Shown: positions 53,761 to 60,657 of the stretch, in pieces | Layout of the letters: every line of letters begins with the position of its first letter | Position numbering within the stretch: the stretch's first letter is position 1 | Source of the DNA: a virus | Strand: one strand, 5' to 3' | Length of the DNA: 64,000 nucleotides | IMG/VR virus record: IMGVR_UViG_3300020180_000013 | Location: 32,196 to 96,195 of that record | Notes under the pieces: model-generated | Seen by the model: the letters and a program-made list of their open reading frames with translations, nothing else | What the model was told of the DNA's origin: nothing | Databases searched by the model: none | Program-made: the position numbers and the translations under genes

Positions 53761-54593
53761 TTCTTAACTTTTATTAAATGTCTGTTGTCTCTAAGATAGT
53801 TAATCATAGCTATTACTTCACTTTTATAATAAGGGACTGGATAATGCTTTAGATCTTTAATCACATAATTACCAGATGAATCTTTTTTGTATATAGGATA
53901 ATTATATTTATCTCTGGCTTCTTCTTCAAAGATTACATGGTCTATAACTAGCTTTCCTGGAATGAACTGAGGATTATGCTTTAGAATCATGTATAAATAT
54001 AAACTAAGTTGTAGTCCATAGTGCACTATATGACAATCATCTAGGTGATCTAAAGGATATAACATTTTAGTAGTACGTCCCTCCCAATTAGTAAAGCCTT
54101 CTAGCTTAATTTCTTTACTGGTTTTATAATCTGAAATAGAAACAAGTCTGTTAACTACCTCTACTCTATCTGACTGTCCACAAATTCCAGCTGATTTTAA
54201 ATATACCAAATGCTCAGGATATATTCCATTCTGAAGTTTCTGATCTGGAGCATATTTTATTCCCTCAATTATAATAGGCTTTACAATAGGAACTGTAACT
54301 CCATGTCTTTCCATAGTCTCAAATTCCATAATATCACTCTCTCTTTGATTATGATACCATGTACCTAATGTAGTAGATCTGTCTCCTTCACCCTTCCAGA
54401 TAGATTGTATTTCTTCTGGAGAAATTCCATACCATTTAGATCTAACATTATTAGATGATCTGGTAGCTTGTTTTACCGGATCAAAAGACTGTTTAAAATG
54501 AGAAACAAATGTAGTCACTCCTAACCAGTCTATTTTCTCACTAGGATCAATACTTTGATATTGATGAAACTCTGGTTTAAAGATGAGTGCCAT
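53757..54593 (-). CDS. RecB-like PD-(D/E)XK nuclease
   Basis: 278 residues. Motifs in order: GTWYHNQRE at 77-85 (GxxxH), EHLVY with E127, GQSDRV with D142, SDYKTSK with D155 and K157, and QLSLYLY at 195-201 (Q-xxx-Y). This is the RecB-exonuclease fold used by phage nucleases in recombination and DNA-end processing. Crassvirales carry such enzymes. It follows the 102-residue Cys-rich gene directly with overlapping start and stop. Substrate is inferred: phage or host DNA ends. Confidence 0.8.
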   Translation of the reverse strand: MALIFKPEFHQYQSIDPSEKIDWLGVTTFVSHFKQSFDPVKQATRSSNNVRSKWYGISPEEIQSIWKGEGDRSTTLGTWYHNQRESDIMEFETMERHGVTVPIVKPIIIEGIKYAPDQKLQNGIYPEHLVYLKSAGICGQSDRVEVVNRLVSISDYKTSKEIKLEGFTNWEGRTTKMLYPLDHLDDCHIVHYGLQLSLYLYMILKHNPQFIPGKLVIDHVIFEEEARDKYNYPIYKKDSSGNYVIKDLKHYPVPYYKSEVIAMINYLRDNRHLIKVKK

Positions 54594-54901
54594 TAGTTAG
54601 TATTTAGATGATCATTAAGTGTATCCTCTTCTTCCTGAGTAAGAACAGCTTCCCATCTTTTATCATCACAGGATGCAGATAGAGCTCTTTGTTTAAAGTG
54701 TAAACAACATCCACATAATTTACAACATGGTTGAGTTCCCGGGATTGTACAGGAGGATCCTTCAGTATCTATATTAGGACATGCCTCACATATTCTCTTT
54801 CTCTCATTGGCTATCTCTTCCACATGATCTGAAGTAAATATAGAGTTTGTGATTCCTTCAAGAATCTTGCCCTTGTTTTTCCATATTCTGATTAGACTCA
54901 T
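54593..54901 (-). CDS. Cys-rich (Zn or Fe-S) small protein
   Basis: 102 residues. Eight or more cysteines lie in about 45 residues: CEACPNIDTEGSSC, CCKLCGCCLHF and SCDDKRW, which could bind two zinc ions or an iron-sulfur cluster. The N-terminus is a helical charged segment and the end acidic. Its ATG is embedded in the last codons of the HU/IHF-like gene, overlapping by 44 bases. A DNA-binding or redox helper for the neighbouring nuclease is possible; I recognise only the general crAss-like character. Confidence 0.6.
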   Translation of the reverse strand: MSLIRIWKNKGKILEGITNSIFTSDHVEEIANERKRICEACPNIDTEGSSCTIPGTQPCCKLCGCCLHFKQRALSASCDDKRWEAVLTQEEEDTLNDHLNTN

Positions 54902-55262
54902 CCTGATGTTTCTTTAGTTTAAACTGCTGTTTTCTATTGGCTTCTTCTTGATAGAAGTCTGTTAGTTTTTGCAGTCTTCTTATTAGTTCTTCTAACTGTT
55001 CTTGTTTTTCAGCACTGGTAAATGTCAGAGGAGTTTTACCGGCCAATATTCCTGAATAAGTTTTAAGACGTTTTTTAAGCATCTTTTTTCTTACTTTAAA
55101 TGATCCTAGATTTGGCATTAATACTGTGGGCTCATTTAATTCAACCAACATTTTCCTAAGATTCTTCCAATAAAACTTAAGAATATGCTCTACTAATATA
55201 GGATCTAATTCTAGATCTTTAGCAGTTTGCTTAGATATATCTTCAGCCTTCCTGGGATTCAA
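54858..55262 (-). CDS. HU/IHF-like DNA-bending protein
   Basis: 134 residues from a TTG at 55262, the first codon after an in-frame stop; no ATG is available until residue 39. Helices 1-2 (ISKQTAKDLELDPILVEHIL, KFYWKNLRKML) and the strand signature LMPNLGSFKVRKK fit HU/IHF, for which crAss-like phages are known to encode a divergent member. The C-terminal 50 residues (QEQLEELIRRLQKLTDFYQE, then Lys/Gln-rich) extend beyond the usual family length. The overlap of 20 bases with the upstream gene and 44 with the next implies tight coupling. A role in DNA compaction or packaging is likely. Confidence 0.65.
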   Translation of the reverse strand: MNPRKAEDISKQTAKDLELDPILVEHILKFYWKNLRKMLVELNEPTVLMPNLGSFKVRKKMLKKRLKTYSGILAGKTPLTFTSAEKQEQLEELIRRLQKLTDFYQEEANRKQQFKLKKHQDESNQNMEKQGQDS

Positions 55263-55611
55263 CTCTTAAGATTTTATAGTCTAATAAAATATTACCAATA
55301 GTTTGAATATTCTGAATATTTAGAGATATCTTTTTCTTATTCTTCCCCTTTTTAATTATAAGTTGTTTTTCCTCTGCTTTGTTGATTATATTTCTCACTG
55401 ACTGCAAACTAGTTGCTATATGAGTGTCAACTGCCGATTTACAGAAATCTCCTAAGATTGTTTCTCCGGTTAATGCCAGGAGAGTTAAACAATTCAGATC
55501 AAGATCAGAAATGATAATCTTATTGATATGACAGTGAATATTCAATTGAAACTTCACTATATCCCATTGATCCATTCTGATCTTTTTCTGTACCTGATTT
55601 ACAATAGCCAT
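55243..55611 (-). CDS. Winged-helix-like putative regulator
   Basis: 122 residues. The segment DLNCLTLLALTGETILGDFC, KSAVDTHIATSLQSVRNIIN, KAEEKQLIIKKGKNKKKISL has the order helix, helix, recognition helix, wing (KKGKNKKK) of winged-helix DNA-binding proteins such as phage replication or transcription regulators. It heads the IHF-like/nuclease operon; its leader holds AAACCAAC directly before ATG. The region upstream (55612-55817) contains only the DUF2829 remnant. Regulator is an inference from the fold pattern. Confidence 0.6.
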   Translation of the reverse strand: MAIVNQVQKKIRMDQWDIVKFQLNIHCHINKIIISDLDLNCLTLLALTGETILGDFCKSAVDTHIATSLQSVRNIINKAEEKQLIIKKGKNKKKISLNIQNIQTIGNILLDYKILRVESQEG

Positions 55612-55636
55612 GTTGGTTTATGGTTTTACTAAAATA

Positions 55637-55768
55637 TTACTCTACTACAGTCCAATCTTCAGCTAATACATCTGTTTGAGATGCTAGCCAAGGAACTTGT
55701 TTTTTATCTGCCGTAAACATATAAATATATGGAAGACTCATTTTACTATTTGCATCTGGAGTTTGTAT
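55637..55768 (-). pseudogene. Remnant of DUF2829/Tad2-type anti-Thoeris gene
   Basis: The 206-base gap 55612-55817 contains, in one frame ending at TAA 55637-55639, the residues IQTPDANSKMSLPYIYM and FTADKKQVPWLASQTDVLAE then DWTVVE. This is the highly characteristic C-terminal half of DUF2829 proteins, the family of the anti-Thoeris protein Tad2. The frame is closed by a TAG at 55769-55771, and an ATG 55805 opens another frame (MDTETNIRNIRLD) that would join it by a +1 shift. The conserved N-terminal half is missing. A 34-residue ORF starts at 55741. I call it a decayed gene; function is lost or unproven. Confidence 0.6.
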
Positions 55769-55817
55769 CTAATCTAATATTTCTAATGTTAGTTTCTGTA
55801 TCCATAATTATTTGGTT

Positions 55818-56120
55818 TTAGTGGGTTGCTACTTCTGGTTGAGCTTCTTGTTTAACTGAATCTGATTGTGATGCTTTTGTCTCAGCTTTATTTTTAGCCT
55901 CTTCCTCTTGAGAGGGAGCTAACATTTGTCCCATTAATACCTGGGCTCTGATTCTTCTAGTTCTTAACTCGTCTATTTCTGTGATAAGTGTTTCATACTT
56001 TTTTTGTTCTTCAAGAAAGGGTTGTTGGTCTTTAAAGAACTGTAGCATCTGTGCTTTTCTTTGTGCTATCTGTTCTGGGGTAAGAACTTCTTCTGCTTGT
56101 TCTGGACTTTGGTTTTCCAT
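55818..56120 (-). CDS. Acidic coiled-coil small protein
   Basis: 100 residues. Glu/Gln-rich ends flank a predicted helix (IAQRKAQMLQFFKDQQPFLE, YETLITEIDELRTRRIRAQV). Similar small acidic helices occur in crAss-like genomes close to regulatory and head genes. The start lies just below the promoter-like region (56121-56220), with leader AACTAAAAACTATAATAA, so it heads this transcript. No enzyme motif. A structural or assembly-chaperone role is possible. Confidence 0.55.
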   Translation of the reverse strand: MENQSPEQAEEVLTPEQIAQRKAQMLQFFKDQQPFLEEQKKYETLITEIDELRTRRIRAQVLMGQMLAPSQEEEAKNKAETKASQSDSVKQEAQPEVATH

Positions 56121-56140
56121 TTATTATAGTTTTTAGTTCG

Positions 56141-56181
56141 AAGTTTAAATCTTGGATAAATATACTAATTTAAGTTTAAAC
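56141..56181 (-). promoter_or_regulatory. Candidate phage promoter with paired GTTTAAAC-type repeats
   Basis: Between the terminator at 56233-56251 and the start at 56120, the minus strand reads GTTTAAACTTAAA (56169-56181), then AAATTAGTATATT (56159-56171, overlapping), then a second TTTAAACTT (56141-56149). The first 13-mer recurs in the 15103-15195 gap, the second in the 62925-62996 gap. The position directly after a terminator makes a transcription start likely. Confidence 0.5.
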
Positions 56182-56232
56182 TAAAAGTGTATATTTTATT
56201 AAAAATACTAAAAGGCTTATATTAATGAAAAA

Positions 56233-56251
56233 AGCCACTTTTTAGGTGGCT
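56233..56251 (-). terminator. Rho-independent terminator after the lysis cassette
   Basis: On the minus strand AGCCAC/GTGGCT form a 6-bp stem with a 7-base loop followed by TTTTTTCATT. It lies 26 bases after the stop of the 141-residue spanin candidate and ends the transcript from the right. Confidence 0.85.
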
Positions 56252-56276
56252 AATATTAATAAAATGTTGATAACTC

Positions 56277-56702
56277 TTACTTTATAATGACTAATACTCC
56301 AAGAAGTGCTGATAAAATAGCAAAGGATACTTTGTACTTTTTCTGTTTTGAAGCATATTTTTGAGTGAGGTTTAAATCTTGTTTAAGAGTAGCTAATAAC
56401 ATATTAGCATTAAGGATCTGTGCATTGTTGTTATCTATAATAGATCTAAGAATATTATTCTGAGTAGTCTGTTTCTTTACAATACTATCTAATTGATGAA
56501 TGGTTTGTATATTAATTGGCTCAATAGAATCACAGTATATTTCATTAGAAATACTAGTGACAATATAATTATATTGATTAGGATAAAAACAACGAAAGTC
56601 AGTAGTGCCCTCTCTAATGATTGTCGGTTGTAATGTGGATGGTTGACATAAAGCTATCCTGTTTAGTAAGAGTAGCATTATTAAGAAGCTTAAACCTTTC
56701 AT
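56277..56702 (-). CDS. Unimolecular-spanin-like lysis protein
   Basis: 141 residues. A hydrophobic signal-like N-terminus ends at Cys19 (MKGLSFLIMLLLLNRIALC); the -3 to -1 residues (IAL) are only a poor lipobox. The middle is a long hydrophilic helix region (NNILRSIIDNNNAQILNANM) and the C-terminus a membrane segment (VSFAILSALLGVLVIIK). Signal/lipid anchor plus C-terminal membrane helix is the plan of u-spanins, which fuse the inner and outer membranes at lysis. The gene overlaps the preceding membrane gene by 89 bases, as Rz1 overlaps Rz. The spanin call is inferred from topology. Confidence 0.5.
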   Translation of the reverse strand: MKGLSFLIMLLLLNRIALCQPSTLQPTIIREGTTDFRCFYPNQYNYIVTSISNEIYCDSIEPINIQTIHQLDSIVKKQTTQNNILRSIIDNNNAQILNANMLLATLKQDLNLTQKYASKQKKYKVSFAILSALLGVLVIIK

Positions 56703-56982
56703 GTTTCTTATCTGTTAAGTAAACTGATTTGATCTCATTCTGAGCTGCTCTCTTCTTTATACTATCAGTACTGAGAGAATCTTTATAGTGGGCTTGTAAT
56801 AATATTATATTAATAGAAGCCAGGGAATCCTGTGACTTCTGAAATCTTTTATAGAGCTCAGTGTTATCTACTGGTTTGGTAGGATTATTGAACCGGTTTA
56901 CAATTATAGGAATAAAAAAAGCAGCAAGAAGTGCAAATATTAGCAATGCTATAAGTGTACCAATTACTGCTTTTATATTCAT
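56614..56982 (-). CDS. Membrane-anchored periplasmic helical protein (spanin/holin partner)
   Basis: 122 residues. One N-terminal membrane helix (AVIGTLIALLIFALLAAFFI) is followed by a charged, mostly helical domain (NTELYKRFQKSQDSLASINI, DSIKKRAAQNEIKSVYLTDK), an Rz-like i-spanin layout. The last 89 bases overlap the next gene, which begins at its C-terminus. It ends in TAG. A role in the lysis cassette is inferred from neighbours (amidase two genes upstream). Confidence 0.5.
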   Translation of the reverse strand: MNIKAVIGTLIALLIFALLAAFFIPIIVNRFNNPTKPVDNTELYKRFQKSQDSLASINIILLQAHYKDSLSTDSIKKRAAQNEIKSVYLTDKKHERFKLLNNATLTKQDSFMSTIHITTDNH

Positions 56983-56985
56983 AAA

Positions 56986-57192
56986 TTATTTCTTAGTTGT
57001 ATCAACTTTAGTAGTGTCTACAGTAACTGGAACTGTGGGTACTAATGTATCTATAATTGGAGCTACTATAGTACTATCAGTAGTTGGTGCTGAATCAGCA
57101 CTATACATAAAATTATAGCTTGCTATCAATCCTGCAGAGATTCCTGCTATTACTAAAATTATTACTAATGATTTTTTTGAAAAGAGTTTCAT
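56986..57192 (-). CDS. Small membrane protein with Thr/Val/Pro tail
   Basis: 68 residues. A single N-terminal membrane helix (SLVIILVIAGISAGLIAS) preceded by Lys, followed by a Thr/Val/Pro-rich tail (TLVPTVPVTVDTTKVDTTKK). Topology suggests a signal-anchor with the tail in the periplasm. It belongs to the run of small membrane genes after the amidase; a holin, antiholin or spanin subunit is possible, no family recognised. Confidence 0.45.
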   Translation of the reverse strand: MKLFSKKSLVIILVIAGISAGLIASYNFMYSADSAPTTDSTIVAPIIDTLVPTVPVTVDTTKVDTTKK

Positions 57193-57201
57193 TGATTTAG
57201 A

Positions 57202-57492
57202 TTATTGATTAGGCTCTAAAGATACAGTTTCTTTTGGATTATTGGCATTCTCTATAGTGGTTTTATCTACTGATTTTCTATAACCAAGAAGACCGGCCCC
57301 AACTAGGATATTAGCTGAAGAATACATCATAACATCTGTAGTATGTGAGATACAGGCTTTATCTACACATCCAAATAGAAAAGCTATTACACTTAATACT
57401 ATAATATATACTCCCATACTCCCTGATCCGGAAGTCTTACCATCACTATTACTAGTCATCTGGCCAAAACTAAACTTATTAATATCTGTCAT
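57202..57492 (-). CDS. Two-helix membrane protein, holin candidate
   Basis: 96 residues. Two hydrophobic helices, GVYIIVLSVIAFLFGCVD and VMMYSSANILVGAGLLGY, separated by a short loop with Cys, with polar ends of about 28 and 20 residues. A two-pass small protein beside an amidase fits a class II holin, which would release the enzyme to the wall. It starts one base after the upstream stop, so the lysis genes are cotranslated. Holin is inferred from topology only. Confidence 0.5.
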   Translation of the reverse strand: MTDINKFSFGQMTSNSDGKTSGSGSMGVYIIVLSVIAFLFGCVDKACISHTTDVMMYSSANILVGAGLLGYRKSVDKTTIENANNPKETVSLEPNQ

Positions 57493-57493
57493 A

Positions 57494-57856
57494 TTACTTA
57501 GATTTTTGATTGTAAAATTGCTCTGATTCTCTCCATCCCTTTTGATATGAAGATTCTTTCTCTAATTGATTTAATCTATCTTCATGTTTAAGCATCCAGT
57601 CCATAAACTTAGATGCAGCTTCCTTGTATTGAGTCTCTTTTTTCTCATCTTTCTCATTAAATATTCCATACTGTCTTTTTGAATCAGCTTTTAAATTCTC
57701 ATTTTCCTTTTTAAGATCAGAAATGTCAGCAACATTACTTAGTATAAGATAATAAGCATAGGTACAAGAAACAATAGCTCCTACAGCAATGCCTCCAATT
57801 TTCAACCAATTATTTATGGTTGACCCAACTCTATCTGCTTTCTCAAGAGCTGGCAT
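57494..57856 (-). CDS. Membrane-anchored coiled-coil protein
   Basis: 120 residues. A membrane helix at about 17-40 (WLKIGGIAVGAIVSCTYAYYLI) is followed by a long charged coil (SDLKKENENLKADSKRQYGI, LNQLEKESSYQKGWRESEQF). The layout fits an i-spanin or holin-associated factor. It lies one base from the amidase stop, making it the next gene after the amidase. No family is recognised. Confidence 0.5.
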   Translation of the reverse strand: MPALEKADRVGSTINNWLKIGGIAVGAIVSCTYAYYLILSNVADISDLKKENENLKADSKRQYGIFNEKDEKKETQYKEAASKFMDWMLKHEDRLNQLEKESSYQKGWRESEQFYNQKSK

Positions 57857-57857
57857 A

Positions 57858-58496
57858 TCATAAAGAGTTTAATAGATCTATTAGTTTAGGTTGCGGTGAG
57901 CAATCATTTTTATCTGATCTGTAAGACACATGTGTCCATAATCCAGATCCTCCATTAAGTGCTGTATGATTAATATCAAATATCTCTGGCCTGAATTTTT
58001 TATCTATTTTGAACTTATCACATAAATGAAGAATGAGAGCTTTTAAAGAAGCTAATTGGGCATCTGTATATTTATGATAATATAAGAATCCTCTGAAAGG
58101 ACTTGTGAAAGTTACTACTTCTTCTGCAGAGGCTTCTGTGTTTACATAGTTATAGAACTTATTTTCTTTTTTAACTAGCTGACCCCAGTTACAGATCTCT
58201 ATACCTATTGATTTCTCAGTAACATCCAGGTTATTAGCTGTCTTCAAGCCCAGGTGATATGCATGATACTTAGGATCAAAAGCTTCTACTATATCTCCGT
58301 CTTTATAAGATTTAGTCTTATCTTCTTTGCCGGCTATTACATAAGCTGTACCTACTCTTTCTGCATTAAAGTTCCACCCATGAAGTACATTATATGGATT
58401 AGGTCCCCCTGCAGTATGGTGGAGTACTAAAATAGATTTTGGATTCTCATGTTTATAATATTGAGAATCATCAATATGTTTCTGTATTATGTTCAT
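57858..58496 (-). CDS. Endolysin: N-acetylmuramoyl-L-alanine amidase
   Basis: 212 residues, Amidase_2 family. LVLHHTAGG carries the first zinc ligand (H26 or 27); H189 (LWTHVSYRSDK) and C199 (KNDCSPQP) complete the set. GIEICNWGQL and the middle FDINHTALNGG also fit. It hydrolyses the amide bond between muramic acid and the stem peptide and so opens the wall at the end of infection. No signal peptide is visible, so it needs a holin for release. It overlaps the upstream membrane gene by 4 bases (ATGA). Confidence 0.9.
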   Translation of the reverse strand: MNIIQKHIDDSQYYKHENPKSILVLHHTAGGPNPYNVLHGWNFNAERVGTAYVIAGKEDKTKSYKDGDIVEAFDPKYHAYHLGLKTANNLDVTEKSIGIEICNWGQLVKKENKFYNYVNTEASAEEVVTFTSPFRGFLYYHKYTDAQLASLKALILHLCDKFKIDKKFRPEIFDINHTALNGGSGLWTHVSYRSDKNDCSPQPKLIDLLNSL

Positions 58497-59041
58497 TGGT
58501 TAGATATTAAAATAAATAATATAACTACTGATACTATAAATAGAGAAGTTCTAATAACTGGAGTAAGAAACTTAGTAGACCAGGCAGTAGAAGTAGTACT
58601 TTGAGCAAACCAGGTTTTAGTATAAATATCCGGATTTAGTTTATGTCTCCATCTATAGTAGTTTCCATCATGAATAAATGGAAACATCCCCATATAACAA
58701 AGAATAATATCCCAGGAAGTAAGGATCCATAATGGAATTATTACACATAATCTAATCATCATAAATAGAGGATGCTCATTAAAATTATCTGGCTCACTAT
58801 CATTTATCTCATGAGTATAATAATAAGCTTCAAGCTTAGATGTAAATAGTGTAAATACTATTCCTATAATACCACAATATAGAGCTGGGATTTCTATAAT
58901 TAAATTACCTATAAATTGACCGCCTAGAATATATTTCTGTAAAATGAAAAGAAATATTAATATACCTGCTGCTCCTAATCCCCAATAAATAGTTTCTAGA
59001 TTAGCTTGTCTTTTTATCTTTTTTAATTCTTCTGGTGTCAT
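58493..59041 (-). CDS. Multi-pass membrane protein in the lysis region
   Basis: 182 residues with four membrane-helix candidates: IYWGLGAAGILIFLFILQKY, IEIPALYCGIIGIVFTLFTS, MIRLCVIIPLWILTSWDIIL and TSLFIVSVVILFILISN. A polar loop with acidic and aromatic residues separates helices two and three, and a larger polar loop the third and fourth. No catalytic motif is visible. The overlap with the amidase suggests a lysis or membrane-remodelling function, but its exact role is unknown to me. Confidence 0.5.
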   Translation of the reverse strand: MTPEELKKIKRQANLETIYWGLGAAGILIFLFILQKYILGGQFIGNLIIEIPALYCGIIGIVFTLFTSKLEAYYYTHEINDSEPDNFNEHPLFMMIRLCVIIPLWILTSWDIILCYMGMFPFIHDGNYYRWRHKLNPDIYTKTWFAQSTTSTAWSTKFLTPVIRTSLFIVSVVILFILISNQ

Positions 59042-59047
59042 GTTAGT

Positions 59048-59371
59048 TTATTTTAGTAACCATTCACTAATTATTTTACCAAGACCTATAGTTGAAAATA
59101 TTGCTATAACTATTTTTACTATTGCTTTTCTTAGTTTTCTATCGTCTAGAAGAAGAGTCATTTTTTCATCTAAATCAGTAATCTGTTTTCTTGTGGATTT
59201 TAATTCATCAGTAACTCCAGTTATATCTTTTTCTTTATCACCATACATCTTGAGTTTCAACATTTCTGTAGCAACCCATATTTGTTCAATCATCATAGAT
59301 TGAGAGGGGATTTCTTGAGCTGGTATACTTACACTTCTAGGTATTTTAGAAGTCTTGCCATTTCCTTCCAT
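59048..59371 (-). CDS. Coiled-coil protein with C-terminal membrane helix (XhlA-like layout)
   Basis: 107 residues. Ser/Pro-rich start, central coil (TGVTDELKSTRKQITDLDEK) and a single C-terminal membrane segment (AIVKIVIAIFSTIGLGKII). This layout resembles XhlA-type lysis helper proteins. It lies ten bases below the small 55-residue gene and 6 bases above the four-helix membrane gene. Function inferred from topology and place. Confidence 0.45.
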   Translation of the reverse strand: MEGNGKTSKIPRSVSIPAQEIPSQSMMIEQIWVATEMLKLKMYGDKEKDITGVTDELKSTRKQITDLDEKMTLLLDDRKLRKAIVKIVIAIFSTIGLGKIISEWLLK

Positions 59372-59381
59372 AAGTTATAAT

Positions 59382-59549
59382 TTAAGATATAGACACTAAT
59401 TTTCCATCAATAACTTGCATGCCTTCTGTTTCTGTGGTATCATCTACCCATATTTGTTTTATGGGATCTTCAACTATAGGAGCTGTATCTGACATTACTA
59501 CAGTTAAGACATCGGGTGCTGATTCGGTATATTGTATAAACATAAGCAT
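59382..59549 (-). CDS. Short acidic protein, below usual length cut-off
   Basis: 55 residues from ATG 59549 (MLMFIQYTESAPDVLTVVMS); a second ATG two codons later (59543) could also be used. It fills the 189-base gap 59372-59560, starts 11 bases after the upstream stop and ends 10 bases before the next start, as an operon gene would. It is acidic with strand-like segments (IKQIWVDDTTETEGMQVIDG). I do not recognise it. Confidence 0.5.
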   Translation of the reverse strand: MLMFIQYTESAPDVLTVVMSDTAPIVEDPIKQIWVDDTTETEGMQVIDGKLVSIS

Positions 59550-59560
59550 TAAATAAATAT

Positions 59561-60655
59561 TTAATAAAATTCTATAAATTGCCCTGCAATTCTTTTTATG
59601 TTAGCCGAACTTGTATCTACAGTTCCTGTAACAGTTGTTGAATTAGTTAATGTGATACCTAAAAACAAAGTTCTTCCTGCCGTATCAGAAGTGTTAGAAT
59701 TATATCCACTCCAAAAGCCTGCTGTCTTAGCTACGTTAACAGCAGATATAGTTGCTGTATTACTAGTCAAAGAGGCAAGTGCTATATTTACAAACTGATT
59801 GCTTTTTAATATGCCAGATACAAACTCGATTACAGTATATCTTGTAGTTCTTGTTACACCTGTGCCATCTACTCTTACTAATCTAACATTAGTTGTAGAG
59901 GTTAGTTCAATAGTGTATGTATTATCACTTCCTGCATGTCTTGAGCCATATGCTATAAATGTGTTTGCAAGGGTTACTGCGGATATAGTAACATTAGTTG
60001 TAGTTGTTACATCAACATTAGTCTGAGCTGAAGAAAATTGTTGTATAGACTGAATTACTCCTGGTTGAAATTCTACTACAATAAAATTAGTAGTAGAACT
60101 AGATGCAAGACTACTATCTCTAGTTACGGTTGATGAATCAGTTAATGTTACACTAGATATTCTAGCAAGAGACGGTGTTGCTGTAGTTGTGCCAGTACCT
60201 CCTAAAAAAAATATAGCAGATTTTGTTGTATCTACTACAGGTATTTTTGCAGTTCCAGATGCTAATGCTCCTGTAGTTATACTACCATAGTGAACTTGCT
60301 TAATTAGATTTTCTGTAGCATCTATTATGCAGAAATTAACCGTTACAGAAAATACTGCATCAGTTGTATTTCTTGTAGCAGTAATAGTTGTAGCATCTGT
60401 AAAAGATAGTCTAGGACAAGATTCGGCAAGATCATCTAAGTCATTGCTGGTTGTAAAGCCAAGTATATTTAACCATGGAATATTTTTGACTTCTGTTATT
60501 GAAGTTTGTCCTACAGTATTACCAGCTGCTATAGTAATAGAGCCATATTGTACACTATTTACATATACCGTATTAAAATTTCTTGGGGGACTAGGAAGAG
60601 TCCTTGATGTAAACGATTGAGTATTATATGTTCTTGAAGTAAATGCTCTTACCAT
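59561..60655 (-). CDS. Repeat beta-rich virion/fibre protein
   Basis: 364 residues, almost entirely beta-strand with Thr/Ser/Val and few charged residues. At least three repeats of about 80 residues contain VxYGSITxxxG...(I/V)xxVxxxxx and end ...F.V(V/I)(E/F)F (VNFCIID, FIVVEFQPGV, YTVIEFVSGI). Such repeats form tail or head fibre shafts. It lies 2 bases from the previous fibre gene. No enzymatic signature. Confidence 0.6.
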   Translation of the reverse strand: MVRAFTSRTYNTQSFTSRTLPSPPRNFNTVYVNSVQYGSITIAAGNTVGQTSITEVKNIPWLNILGFTTSNDLDDLAESCPRLSFTDATTITATRNTTDAVFSVTVNFCIIDATENLIKQVHYGSITTGALASGTAKIPVVDTTKSAIFFLGGTGTTTATPSLARISSVTLTDSSTVTRDSSLASSSTTNFIVVEFQPGVIQSIQQFSSAQTNVDVTTTTNVTISAVTLANTFIAYGSRHAGSDNTYTIELTSTTNVRLVRVDGTGVTRTTRYTVIEFVSGILKSNQFVNIALASLTSNTATISAVNVAKTAGFWSGYNSNTSDTAGRTLFLGITLTNSTTVTGTVDTSSANIKRIAGQFIEFY

Positions 60656-60657
60656 AA

